From positions 248,001 to 312,000 of the forward strand of contig JAIUOE010000002.1 in the NCBI GenBank assembly GCA_020161395.1: a stretch of DNA of 64,000 nucleotides, read 5' to 3'. The notes beneath the pieces are model-generated. The model saw only the letters and a list, made by a program, of their open reading frames with translations. It made no database searches and had not been told where the DNA came from. The stretch comes from Bacteroidota bacterium. GTDB taxonomy: Bacteria > Bacteroidota > Ignavibacteria > Ignavibacteriales > Ignavibacteriaceae. This document shows positions 52,901 through 62,700 of the stretch, one piece after another (within the stretch, counting starts at the first letter, position 1; each line of letters begins with the position of its first letter). The position numbers and the translations under genes are program-made.

Positions 52901-55135
52901 ACATTCCCTTTTCCACTTGCTCCGAATACCATTTACTACTGGCAACTCGTGGGTAAAGATGGTGTTGTGAGCATTAAATCCCCCATATGGCATTTCACCA
53001 CTTATCCGGCAGTTTCAGTGAGCCAGTATTATCCTGCCAGCGGTGACTCTGTCTTCCTGAACAGTATTTTGTTCACTTATGGTTTAAATCAGGCAACCAA
53101 CGGCTTAAAATTCAAGTTACAAGTAAAGTCTGCCCTCACTCCCCCTGTCAGAACAGACTGGCTTACTTCAAATTTCTCAGGCACCTCAACAAATCTGTTT
53201 CAAACAGTCAATCTGCTCGGCGGGCTGAAATATTACTGGAGAGTGGTCTTGCTAAATAACGCAAATCAGGTATTGGCTTACTCTGCAACTAAATACTTCA
53301 GCACAAGCGGTGGAGCAACAATACCGATACCTTCCTGGCCCCTGAATTCAGTAAGAGTGTATACAAACACACCACAATTAAACTGGTACACCGCAGGATA
53401 CAGTCCCGATATAACATTTGATGTCGAAGTGAGGGCAGGTTCAATCGTTTCACCCGTGGTCTATTCAAGTACCAATATCACTAATATTTATCACCAGATT
53501 ACAACCCCTCTGACTGCGGCGGCATATCATTACTGGAGAGTAAGAAGTGTCTATAAACGCGGAACCGGGTTTGAACGGACTTCTGATTGGAGCCCCTTCC
53601 AAATATTTCAGCCATGGGGTGGCGGAGCTCTTGTAACTCCACAGTTATCATATCCGATCAACAACGCTGTGGTTTACACGACTGCTCCATACATTCACTG
53701 GTATCTTGGCGAAGCCGGTACAGGACTCGACTTCTATGTCAGAATCAGCTCCAGTCCCTCTTTCTCAAGTTGGACAGACTTTTACGCCGGAACCAGTCTT
53801 TTTGTACAGGTATCCAATCTTACTCCGGGAACGACATACTACTATCAGGTACGGGCGCAGAACGGACTCGGGCAGAGTGTTAATTCCGCCTTGGGAATAT
53901 TTACTGTTGCCGGAGGAGTTGCGAACGGTTATCCCGTCTTAAGTTGGCCCACAGGCAATCCAACTGTGTACACTACCCTTCCGTCACTTTCCTGGTACCT
54001 CGAAGGGTCTCCCCTGGGAATAACTGAATATGTAGTGAGATGGAAAGTTGGTTCCAATTCAAGCAATTGGGCATCAGATTATACGGGTACGGCAACTGTA
54101 GCCGGAGTCCACAATACCTTCTATAATTTCACCATCCCGTTCTCGGAAGGTCAAGTGGTTTACTGGGCAGTTGCTTCGTCAAACGGCTCTTCATTGTCAT
54201 CATGGTCATCGGATTATTTCACAATATACAGCGGAAGCACACCCGGAGCTCCTGTTCTTTCGTGGCCCGTTGGAAATGCCATGTTATTTACTGTCGATCC
54301 TCAATTAAACTGGTGGGTTAACGGCTCAACAAGTGGAATTGTTGGTTACGAAGTTGTATACAGCTACTCAGATGTGTTCGCGAATGGTGCTACAACCACA
54401 GCTTACTCCACAATCACTTCGTTAAATGTTGCAGGTCTCGTGGAAGGAGCAACCTACTGGTGGAAAGTCAGAGCCCACTTCGGAGGTCTTTCATACGGTG
54501 CATTCTCATCAGTGGAATCGTTTACGATAAATCCGGGAGCTTTCACTCCTGTTACTCCAATCGCAGGCGGACCCAATAATGTCATAGTCGGTACAATCTC
54601 ACCTGTTATTTCATGGGGGCTCCCTGCAGCCGTTACACCCGGAATCAAATTCGAACTCGAGATCGCTGAAAATGCAAACTTCACAAACTCAACCATCTTT
54701 GAGAACTTAACTTCAGTGAATGTGTCACTTCAAGGTTTGTCGCCAAACAAATCGTATTTCTGGAGAGTAAGAACGAAAAACAGTGACGGCAACTACTCTT
54801 ACTATTCAGCAATGTGCAAGTTTAAAGTAATGGATGGTGCTACCGATATCAAGGATAACTCATCCATTCCGGCAGAATTTGCATTGGGTCAGAATTTCCC
54901 TAATCCATTTAATCCTTCAACCACTATTAAGTTTGCTCTTCCGGCTGACGCGAATGTAAGACTGGTTGTTTACAATACTCTCGGTGAGAAGGTTGCTGAA
55001 CTGGTAAACGGACCAATGACGGCAGGAAACTACTCAATAGCTTTCAACGCTTCATCACTCCCCTCCGGTATCTACTTCTACAGAATTGAAGCCGGCAGCA
55101 ATGTCGCTGTTCGCAAAATGATTCTGATGAAATGA
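49931..55135 (+). CDS. T9SS cargo protein with two LamG domains and fibronectin-like modules
   Basis: The protein has 1,734 aa from the ATG at 49,931 (GGAG five bases upstream); the ATG 14 codons before is not favoured. After a signal peptide come two LamG/concanavalin domains (about 25-210 and 240-435; NALSFDGSDDYVKV, SIKFDGLDEFGQSS), then a beta domain (about 440-700), then the same Trp/Tyr-rich modules as in the 46,510 gene, then the T9SS sorting domain. LamG domains bind glycans, so a polysaccharide-binding surface protein is likely. The codon choice differs from the paralogues at many silent sites, so the duplication is old. Confidence 0.85.
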   Translation: MKYLRYFLSVLTLLFFTQPLFGQNGGNALSFDGSDDYVKVDAGAGTGLNLGGSSQFTASFWVYPNNPASVVNQYLFHKHFSAIGTVQYSIWINSGVVSCRIDRFSAGGNYFLTGPSAIITQSKWYYISFVKTATQLQVYVDGILYNAGNIPVTQLGASASNGNVMFGRDDAGTFPLDGKMDEIKVWNGARTADQIRQDMYRNESSATTNLTLYLPLNEGTGQVPTDFGNTPANTVTLGPTSGAESQDPTWAVSGATAGPRQSIKFDGLDEFGQSSSPDPVLNTTDLSVEFWLRHTGGGSEQVVLKQGTASNNQQLTLGFKSSSDINNPNAFYISFYGNELVGPGGLLDVNWHHYAATYNRTSGQRKLYKDGLVIAQDISPGTLNSSGTMFLGSLDGVQKFVNAYMDELRIWTTERSESQILENMNTSVNSDETGLYAQYRFDQTPELSQNQAYDFTSNKFNLILSNIEGDLDFSDQAPFHSWTGGVSSDITNALNWGNLSVPDPFSSVGFNAISSLANIPLLTGGMSWFNATITTPGITSASGMNIQGSLLGTTLPLNLSGSNVFMGQFGNLVESGSGILSNGTIMMSLILNAPNNVNAANFGMTFTSSANFGPTLVQRTHFGWILGASTAITRFFKISPSLNTGLNATLVFHYDESELNGNTESNLKILKSTDNGITWFGVPATQNVVDNSFTITGQNSLGMYTAFGYAAPIIIPVQPGVNQPLVSLTPTIGWIMGGGMPAFSFVVEIYSDAALTNLVHASSSFSGAPIYNVPPSVLQYNTRYYWRAAVTDAAGVVNYSPTRAFTTLLDTPALVFPATEFESLLMSPDLEFSINPSTTNVLYHLLVGTAPGLTVGANTNLTTAVNPGSFVLNPVGLAIATKYWWTVNAQVSDITAHNNGENYTAATERTFYTPLAIQTSPVNGVTGHTLEPSFTWDDVAWETGYELRISTAGSSQTAFNNGVIFTDLNLPANTTSVVYNENTEDELAPGTFPFPLAPNTIYYWQLVGKDGVVSIKSPIWHFTTYPAVSVSQYYPASGDSVFLNSILFTYGLNQATNGLKFKLQVKSALTPPVRTDWLTSNFSGTSTNLFQTVNLLGGLKYYWRVVLLNNANQVLAYSATKYFSTSGGATIPIPSWPLNSVRVYTNTPQLNWYTAGYSPDITFDVEVRAGSIVSPVVYSSTNITNIYHQITTPLTAAAYHYWRVRSVYKRGTGFERTSDWSPFQIFQPWGGGALVTPQLSYPINNAVVYTTAPYIHWYLGEAGTGLDFYVRISSSPSFSSWTDFYAGTSLFVQVSNLTPGTTYYYQVRAQNGLGQSVNSALGIFTVAGGVANGYPVLSWPTGNPTVYTTLPSLSWYLEGSPLGITEYVVRWKVGSNSSNWASDYTGTATVAGVHNTFYNFTIPFSEGQVVYWAVASSNGSSLSSWSSDYFTIYSGSTPGAPVLSWPVGNAMLFTVDPQLNWWVNGSTSGIVGYEVVYSYSDVFANGATTTAYSTITSLNVAGLVEGATYWWKVRAHFGGLSYGAFSSVESFTINPGAFTPVTPIAGGPNNVIVGTISPVISWGLPAAVTPGIKFELEIAENANFTNSTIFENLTSVNVSLQGLSPNKSYFWRVRTKNSDGNYSYYSAMCKFKVMDGATDIKDNSSIPAEFALGQNFPNPFNPSTTIKFALPADANVRLVVYNTLGEKVAELVNGPMTAGNYSIAFNASSLPSGIYFYRIEAGSNVAVRKMILMK

Positions 55136-55220
55136 TGTGAAGGCTGAATATCGAAGGCTGAAGGCTGAAAGTCGATAAATGATAATTCAAAAGCCGCTCT
55201 GAAAAAGGGCGGCTTTCTTA
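55136..55220 (+). terminator. GGCTGAA-type repeat tract and terminator
   Basis: GAAGGCTGAA units repeat three times after the stop. AAAGCCGC (55,190-55,197) then pairs with GCGGCTTT, and T-rich sequence follows. Confidence 0.78.
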
Positions 55221-55242
55221 TTTTAAATATCATTGGGGATAA

Positions 55243-56703
55243 TTATTTTTTGAAGGGCAGTTTTATTCTGTCAATCGAGAAAACAAGCACACCGATAACG
55301 AGTGCCTCTACAGGGAACTTGAATCTGCTTGCATCATTGATCGTATTGAAAATAACATTGGTCATCAGGAGGGCATCAACGACAAGTATAAGGGAGATGA
55401 TGATAAAATTCGATTGCTCCTTCACATTCCTTGTCAGTTTAATCAGCAGGTATGTTGACACAAAAACGAAAGACACCATGACCAGCAACCAGTATAGTTT
55501 GTGGAGCGTGATTACAAAACCGGGTAGAACATTAAAATTAATGTCCCCCTTCTCCGGTGAGTTCTGAAGGCTTGATGAAACCCACAATGAATAAACAACT
55601 GAGACCACTCGAATCAGATTTACTTTTCCGGAGGTCTGCTGATAAATTTCATCATAAAATCCGCCGAGTTTTTCATTCAACAGGGCTTCATTTGCGGAAT
55701 TTATTTTGTAGTAATCGAAAAGTTTCAGCGTGGCTTCATTGTAAACTTTGTAACCGATAAATGAGCTTGCGAGAGTTTGTTTGTTTTCCTCGCCCAGAAT
55801 GTTCATCCAACTGTTCGCATCGATGCGGTTTTTTGTTTGAATTTTTTCTCTCGCATCCAAAAATATTTGCAGCACTTTCTGATTCTCAACACTCACTTTC
55901 ACACTGCTGTCGATCGTTGCTATGAGCGCATTTCTCCCGACATAAAATGGAACACCCGTTCCCTTCTTTGCTCCTCCTGACACACCGGCTCCCGGAAACA
56001 ATCCGAAATTACCGTTCACATTCAGATTTACGAAACTCCAGCAAACAAGAATAGCAAGGAGTGGCAAACCATAAACAGCAGGTTTCAGGAATATCTCTTT
56101 CACAAAATTCGTACCCGGCTCTTTACGCTGAATAAAAAGTCTTACAATGATGATGATAAAAAAGAGAGGCAGAAGAGGAATCAGGTTATACCGGGAGAGA
56201 ATAGTAATCCCTGTTGACAGACCTGCAAACGCATAATATCTGTTGTCACCCGAAACGATAGCCTTAAGCAGGAAACAGATGGAAAGTGTGAACAGAAACC
56301 ACGAAAGCACTTCTGTGATGAACATAAAAGAATAATAAAGTGCCGACAGATTAAAAAATGTCAGATAAAGTATCAGGTTAAGCTTCTTTTCTGAAAGTCC
56401 GACCAGTGAGAAAGTTTTTCTGACAAGCAAACTTGTGCAGAAAATCAAAAAAAGCTGTATCGCCAGAACAAGGTTTGGCAGGGCTGCATATCCAAAAAGT
56501 TTGATCAGTCCCGCAAGAATCAAGGGATAAAGTGGAGAACGGTACGGGAAAAGGATGGAATTAAGACCAAGGAATTTTTCGGCGTATCGGAGGTAATCGG
56601 CACAATCACCTTCATCCAAAACGGGTGTAAAGTAGAAGAACAGAATTACAGTGACAAATGCCAGAAAATATTCGGATTTATGCTTCGAAATATTCTCTTT
56701 CAA
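55243..56703 (-). CDS. GT39/ArnT-like membrane glycosyltransferase
   Basis: The protein has 486 aa with about ten membrane segments. An acidic first loop (VLDEGDCADYLRYAEKFLG) follows helix 1, as in GT-C enzymes that use the loop-1 Asp/Glu for catalysis. It would move a sugar from a lipid carrier on the outer face of the inner membrane. The start is a TTG, 32 bases after the ATP-grasp stop; no closer ATG exists. It closes the four-gene glycan cassette and may glycosylate nearby cargo proteins. Confidence 0.75.
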   Translation of the reverse strand: MKENISKHKSEYFLAFVTVILFFYFTPVLDEGDCADYLRYAEKFLGLNSILFPYRSPLYPLILAGLIKLFGYAALPNLVLAIQLFLIFCTSLLVRKTFSLVGLSEKKLNLILYLTFFNLSALYYSFMFITEVLSWFLFTLSICFLLKAIVSGDNRYYAFAGLSTGITILSRYNLIPLLPLFFIIIIVRLFIQRKEPGTNFVKEIFLKPAVYGLPLLAILVCWSFVNLNVNGNFGLFPGAGVSGGAKKGTGVPFYVGRNALIATIDSSVKVSVENQKVLQIFLDAREKIQTKNRIDANSWMNILGEENKQTLASSFIGYKVYNEATLKLFDYYKINSANEALLNEKLGGFYDEIYQQTSGKVNLIRVVSVVYSLWVSSSLQNSPEKGDINFNVLPGFVITLHKLYWLLVMVSFVFVSTYLLIKLTRNVKEQSNFIIISLILVVDALLMTNVIFNTINDASRFKFPVEALVIGVLVFSIDRIKLPFKK

Positions 56704-56735
56704 CAGTATGGCTGGTCTCTCGAAAATCGTAACCT

Positions 56736-57896
56736 CTACCCGGTTATTATCTGAAGAATGGATGGATCATATTTGAATTTCCCTGACTTCGACTTGTAGA
56801 TGAACGATGCCGCCCTTTGGTTGCTTTCTTTCACCTCAGGCAGATGGTAACCTGTCTTGTAATAAACCTCTGTCTGAACAATCTCCGGGTAAAGATGAGT
56901 ATTGACTATGACCTCTGTTATGACACCTGGTTTTGGGATTTCGTAATAAATCCCCGAAAAAGCGGGATCATCCAACACAGGCTCTTCAAACTCTCCCAAA
57001 GCAACAAGGATTGTTCCCATGAGGAAATCATAACCCGTCGAGAGCTGAACAAGATGCGAGCCGATGTAGTCGCCCCCCATTCTTGCACCCGTCTCAACAA
57101 TGTAAACCTCATCACTTTTTGTAACGAGCACTTCGGTATGCGAAGCACCATTTGTCACTTCGAGAGCATCCAGTGCAGCAGTTACTGTTTTAATGATTCC
57201 GGTTTTGACTGTTGCAGAAAGATCTGCAGGTTGATGCTGCCCGCTCTCCACAAAATATGGGGCACCTGTGGTTTCCTTTTCAGTAATTTGCAGGAAGTGG
57301 TGCTCACCTCTGAATGAAATCATTTCAACACTGTACTCTTTTCCCGTAACAAATTCTTCGATTACACACTCACCGGCAAACGATTCGGTTATTGCTCTCG
57401 ATATGGCATCAGACATCTCGAACATGGTCTCAATTTTGGTTACTCCCCTGCTTCCCGATCTGTCAACCGGTTTTATTATCAACGGGTATTTGAGGTGGTT
57501 TGCATCAACACTCCCGGTACCTGATGTGTGCTTCACAAAACCGGGACACAGCACTCCCCGTTCTGCAAGTCGCTCACGCATGAGGAATTTATTCGTTGTC
57601 AATGCCGAGCATCTCATGGTATTACCGGGAAGACCAAGTTTTTCTGCAAGATAATTTACAGTGATTGAGGCGAGATCGGAACCGATTGAAACAACTGCGG
57701 CTGGAGCCAGTTTTCCGGCAATGGAAAGGATCTCATCTTTTTCAATGATCGAGACAGGATAAAACCGGTCGCAAAACTCTCTGCCAACAGCACCCTCTTC
57801 CCACGCAAACACATGTGTCTCAAAGCCCATTTCACGGGCTTTCCTGATGAGAGGAACCTGAAAATTGTTTGCACCGATGATTACAATTTTTTTCAT
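56736..57896 (-). CDS. ATP-grasp ligase-like protein
   Basis: The protein has 386 aa. A Rossmann-like preATP-grasp part (VIIGANNFQVPLIRKARE; residues 1-95) precedes the ATP-grasp core: KYPLIIKPVDRSGSRGV, ECVIEEFVTGKEYSVEM, and the metal-binding VYIVETGARMGGDYIGSHL. Such enzymes join a carboxylate and an amine or thiol using ATP. In a glycan cassette it could attach an amino acid or similar group to a sugar, but the substrate is unknown. It lies 8 bases from the NeuD-like gene. Confidence 0.85.
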   Translation of the reverse strand: MKKIVIIGANNFQVPLIRKAREMGFETHVFAWEEGAVGREFCDRFYPVSIIEKDEILSIAGKLAPAAVVSIGSDLASITVNYLAEKLGLPGNTMRCSALTTNKFLMRERLAERGVLCPGFVKHTSGTGSVDANHLKYPLIIKPVDRSGSRGVTKIETMFEMSDAISRAITESFAGECVIEEFVTGKEYSVEMISFRGEHHFLQITEKETTGAPYFVESGQHQPADLSATVKTGIIKTVTAALDALEVTNGASHTEVLVTKSDEVYIVETGARMGGDYIGSHLVQLSTGYDFLMGTILVALGEFEEPVLDDPAFSGIYYEIPKPGVITEVIVNTHLYPEIVQTEVYYKTGYHLPEVKESNQRAASFIYKSKSGKFKYDPSILQIITG

Positions 57897-57904
57897 TAAT
57901 AACT

Positions 57905-58537
57905 TTATTGTAAGTTAATAGTGGCAAAACGAAAAGGATTGCCAACACCTTTAACATTATCGGGGACACTTTTGGTAATTACAGAACCGGCACCAATAAC
58001 GCATCCCGAACCAATCGTCAGGTTGTTTGCTGTCACAGTCCCTGAACCGATGAATGTACACTCCCCTATCTCCACTACTCCGGAAATAACTACAGCAGCC
58101 CCGAAATAACTCGATCTACCAACGATTGAATTGTGAGAAACCACCGATGAATTGTTCAACAGGACACCATCTTCAAGTACCACCTCCTCATCAACATTAC
58201 ACTTCGGATAGATGACAATTCCTGCGCCAAGTTTTGCGGTTTTGCTTACATAGGCAGTGGAATGAATCAAGTTGTAAAGTTTCCTTCCGCTCAATTTTAA
58301 TTCAGCCAGTATTTCTCTTTTCAACTTCAGGTGATGGTAGCCCAGACATACCATATATTCAATGCTCACTTCGGGATTGTCCCTGTAACCGTAGAAAGGT
58401 GCCACCAGTCCGGGATTCTCCTTATGTTTAATATCATCAAAATAAACAAATTTAACCGCTTCCGTGCTTTCACCAAGTATCATCTTTTCAAACTGGACTC
58501 CGAGAGCTCCATAGCCGATTAATCCAATGGTTCTCAA
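57905..58537 (-). CDS. NeuD/PglD-like left-handed beta-helix acyltransferase
   Basis: The protein has 210 aa. An N-terminal Rossmann-like domain (MRTIGLIGYGALGVQFEK) is followed by hexapeptide repeats of a left-handed beta helix (AKLGAGIVIYPKCNVDEEVVLEDGVLL... IGSGCVIGAGSVITKSV). This is the NeuD/PglD architecture, which N- or O-acetylates amino sugars. The start is a TTG. It should act with the ATP-grasp enzyme next to it in making a modified sugar. Confidence 0.85.
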   Translation of the reverse strand: MRTIGLIGYGALGVQFEKMILGESTEAVKFVYFDDIKHKENPGLVAPFYGYRDNPEVSIEYMVCLGYHHLKLKREILAELKLSGRKLYNLIHSTAYVSKTAKLGAGIVIYPKCNVDEEVVLEDGVLLNNSSVVSHNSIVGRSSYFGAAVVISGVVEIGECTFIGSGTVTANNLTIGSGCVIGAGSVITKSVPDNVKGVGNPFRFATINLQ

Positions 58538-58601
58538 TATATTTCTCTTGTATTTTCCTCAATAACGAAACCGAATAACACCTTTGTGAAATAAAATGCT
58601 C

Positions 58602-59525
58602 TCATTTTACCTCTTTTCTAACAAGAAAGTTGGGTCGTTTGGTCGATTTCATATTAATTCTGTGAATATACTCACCTATTATTCCCAAACCCATCAGTAT
58701 GCTGCCAATGCCAAAACCAAGTATAATTGCAAATGTGGCAAACCCCGAAACAAAATCATTAAAAATCAGTTTTCGCAGTATCACATAGATGGTATAAATT
58801 ATGGAGAGTCCAAAAATCCCAAAAGATGAAACAGTCAAAAACCTCACAGGGAGATCAGAAAAAGTGACAAAAACATTAATCGAGTGATTTATCAGTTTCA
58901 TCAGGGTGTAGGAACTGCTGCCGGCTTCACTTTGCGAGTGGCTGACACTTACACTTGCAACATTGGATGTAATCCACGAAAGGTAACCATCCAGAAAAGT
59001 ATAGGAATTACTCATCTCTGTTGTGTGTTTGGCAATCTCACTTTTTAATATTCTTAATGAAGTGTAGTCGGGATGCAGTTCCGGGATTCCAATTGCCAGC
59101 GCCTTCTTCATAATCTTCGAAGTGATGTTTCGAAACCAGTTGTGCTCCCGTTCTGAATAGTTGCCGTAGACGAGATCATAATCCCCTTCTTTTTGCTTCG
59201 CTATCAGTTTTTCAATATCTTTTGCAGAATGCTGAAGGTCTTCATCCATTGTAATGATAAATTCACCGTCCGCAGCATCTATTCCGGCTATGATTGCATT
59301 ATGCTGACCAAAATTTCGAGTTAGAGAAACTCCTCTCACAACACCGGGGTATTTTTTACACAAATCCTGAATCACGCTCCATGAATTATCTCTGCCACAG
59401 TCCCACACGAAGATTACCTCAAAAGAAAATCCGAGCCTCTCCATTTCCCGTTTAATATCGGAAAATAATTTACCGATCGTCTTTTCACCCCTGTAAACGG
59501 GGACTACAAAAGAATAGTTTGTCAT
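58602..59525 (-). CDS. GT2 glycosyltransferase with two C-terminal membrane segments (GtrB/DPM1-like)
   Basis: The protein has 307 aa from the ATG at 59,525. The GT2 core has VVPVYRGEKTIGKLF, the DxD-type MDEDLQHS and GIDAADGEF; two membrane helices near residues 220-285 (LPVRFLTVSSFGIFGL; FVSGFATFAIILGFG) end the protein. Relatives load a sugar on undecaprenyl or dolichyl phosphate, which a GT39-like enzyme can then use. That pairing fits the cassette. Confidence 0.88.
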   Translation of the reverse strand: MTNYSFVVPVYRGEKTIGKLFSDIKREMERLGFSFEVIFVWDCGRDNSWSVIQDLCKKYPGVVRGVSLTRNFGQHNAIIAGIDAADGEFIITMDEDLQHSAKDIEKLIAKQKEGDYDLVYGNYSEREHNWFRNITSKIMKKALAIGIPELHPDYTSLRILKSEIAKHTTEMSNSYTFLDGYLSWITSNVASVSVSHSQSEAGSSSYTLMKLINHSINVFVTFSDLPVRFLTVSSFGIFGLSIIYTIYVILRKLIFNDFVSGFATFAIILGFGIGSILMGLGIIGEYIHRINMKSTKRPNFLVRKEVK

Positions 59526-59638
59526 CAAAATCTTTTCAATAAGAGAATTAAAAAGTGCAAAATTGTGTCTTAAAACTTAAAATAACCTGATTACAAAGTT
59601 AAGACTCACAACTCTATATGCAAAGAGCAATCTCAAAT

Positions 59639-59735
59639 AAAAAAGCCGCCCCTGTTAAGAGCGGCTTTTAAATTATCAGCCTTCGTCATTCAGCCTTCAG
59701 CCTTCGCTATTCAGCCTTCAGATTTCAGCCTTCAC
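59639..59735 (-). terminator. GGCTGAA-type repeat tract and terminator of the last cargo gene
   Basis: On the minus strand six GGCTGA units follow the stop within 75 bases (CGAAGGCTGAA and variants). AAAAGCCGCTC then pairs with the GGGGCGGCTTTT-type arm before a T tract. The stretch 59,529-59,638 holds nothing else I can assign. Confidence 0.8.
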
Positions 59736-59736
59736 A

Positions 59737-62700
59737 TCACTTCATCAGAATCATTTTGCGGACTGCAACATTGCTGCCTGCTTCAATTCTGTAGAAATAG
59801 ATACCCGATGGTAATAATGATGCATCAAAAGCGATTGAGTAGCTGCCTGCGGTCATTGGTCCATTAACCAGTTCCGCAACTTTCTCTCCGAGAGTATTGT
59901 AAACATCCAGTTTCACATTCATATCGGTTGGTATCGCAAACCTGATACTTGTTGAAGGATTAAACGGATTCGGGTAGTTCTGTGAAAGGTTAAACTCCTT
60001 CGGAACTTCTGCAACTTCTTTAATATCGGTTGCTCCGTCCATCACCTTGAATTTACCCAAAGCCGAGTAGTAGGAATAATTTCCGTCACTCGTCTTTGTT
60101 CTTACTCTCCAGAAGTAGCTCTTGTTTGCTGTCAAACCCTGGATCAACTTGCTGTTAGCTGTTAAGTTCTCGATAACTGTTGAATTCGTGAATTGCGGGT
60201 TATCAGCAACTTCAAGTTCAAACTTTGCACCCGTGGGGAGAGCGGCAGGAAGTGCCCAGGAGATGACAGGTGAGGTAGTACCAATGAGAACATTATGTGG
60301 TCCTCCGACTATCGGAGTTACAGGAGCAAATGAACCGGGATTAACTGTGAAAGATTCCACCGCTGAGTATGGTCCATATGAGAGACCACCGAAATGGGCT
60401 CTTACTTTCCACCAGTATGTGGCTCCTTCAACGAGACCTGAAACATTCAACCATGTGTTTGTGGAATAGGTGGTAGTTGTCGCACCGTTTGCAAATACAT
60501 CAGAGTAGCTGTAAACAACTTCATAACCAATAATTCCACTTGTGGAACCGTTAACCCACCAGCTCAACTGAGGGCTTACTGTGTAAACAAGTGCATTGCC
60601 TGAGGGCCATGAAATTACGGGAGCACCCGGAGTTGTTCCACTGTAGATAGTGAAATAATCGCTTGCCCAGGCAGAAAGTGATGTACCGTTAGTTGCGGCA
60701 ACTGCCCAGTAAATAACCTGACCTTCAGCGAATGGTACAGTGAAAGAATAAGAAGTGTTATAGACATCTGTAACTGTGGTTGTGCCTGTGTAGTCACTGT
60801 TCCAGTTGCTTGAATTTGATCCAACTTTCCATCTCACTACATAACCGGTAATACCCATTGGTGATCCCTCAAGATACCAGGAAAGGGTAGGCAGAGTAGT
60901 GTAAACCGTTGGATTACCCGCAGGCCAGTTGATCACAGTGTATCCGTTGGCAACACCTCCGGCAACTGAAAATGACTGAATTGCTGAGAATGCAGAAGTG
61001 CCTGAACCATTGTTGGAGCGAACCTGCCAGTAGTAGGTAGCACCCGGAACAAGGTTTGAAAGCTGATGGAATAAATTGGTTACTCCTGTCACTGATGTGT
61101 AAACACTAAGTGTCGGATCGGTACCATATCTGATGTCGTAGGTCAATCCGGTTCCGTCCTGACCAAGCCACCAGTAAAGATATGGTGATGTAGTGTAAAC
61201 TGTAAGACTTCCGACAGGGTATGAAGGATTGGGAATAACAAGTGTTCCGGCACCCCATGTTGTGAAGGTATTGTCCGAGCTCCATGCCGATATCTGCTCA
61301 TCAGGTGTGCCTCTCTTGTAAACACTCCTTACCTGCCAGTAGTACAAGGTACCGGGCAGAAGGTTTGAAGTCAACTGATGATAAATGTTAGTTATATTGG
61401 TTGCACTGTAAACAGGTGCACCCAATGGTAACAATTTGACCTGAACATCAAATGTGATGTCGGAACTGTAACCCGCCGTGTACCAGTAAAGCTGAGGGGC
61501 ATTAGTATATACATGTGGATTACCAACAGGCCATGATGGATATGGAACAGTTGCACCACCACTGGTATGGAAGTAACTTGTCGGCGAATATGCCATCACC
61601 TGATTTGAATTGTTCAGAAGAACAACTCTCCAGTAATATTTCAATCCACCTAATAGGTTAACAGTCTGGAAAAGGTCTGTAGAGGTACCGGTGAAATTGG
61701 AAGTAAGCCAGTCTGTTTTGACAGGTGCCACAAGAGCTGATTTAACCTGCAACTTGAACTTCAACCCGTTTGTTGCCTGGTTGATTCCGTATGTAAACAT
61801 TGCATTGTTCAGATAGATGGTGTCACCTGTACCCGGATTATGCTGACTTACAGTAACAGCCGGATAGGTCGTAAAATGCCAGATTGGCGATTTAATGCTT
61901 ACACCGCCATCTTTGGCAACCAGTTGCCAGTAATATTTGGTATTCGGAGTTAACGGGAATACATACTGTGAACCCGGTCCCTCGTTAAGCGTATTTTCAT
62001 TGTAGATTACTGAAGTACTGTTTGCAGGAATTGCAAGATCAGTAAATATAACACCGGCGTTGAAATCGAGTTGTGTTCCACCCGCTGTCGAAATCCTCAA
62101 TTCATATTCGGTTTCAAAAGCCACATCAGTCCATGCAAACGAAGGCTCAAGGGTGTGTCCGGTTACTCCGTTGATTGGAGTGGTGAGTACATCAAGAGGA
62201 GTATAGAAAGTCCTCTCCGGAGAAGCCACCTTAAACTCACCATTGTTTGCGGCTGATCCATCAAACACTTCAGCTCTTACCGTCCACCAGTATTTTGTTG
62301 CAACTGCGAGACCGACAGGATTGAGTGTCAGTGTTCCCGGGTTTACTCCTGATGTCACATTTGTGTTTGCAGGGTCGGAAAGTCCCGGAGATGTGCCAAC
62401 CAAAAGCTTATATCTGACATTCGATCTGTTGTTTGCTATAGCCCAGCTTAAATCAGGTGACATCACGAGTGATTCAAACTCGGTTGCCGGTGAAGTAAGA
62501 ACAGGAGTGTCAAGAAGGGTGGTAAAAGTTATTACCGGGCCATTGTTTGTAACATTTGCACCATCGGTGACGACGATTCTCCACCAGTATCTCCTGTTAT
62601 ACTCGAGCACAGCACCAGGAACCACATAGCTGAGTGCTCCACCAACATTCGCAGAATGAACCAGAGTAGTTAAACCGGGGTCACTGTAGATCTGAACTGT

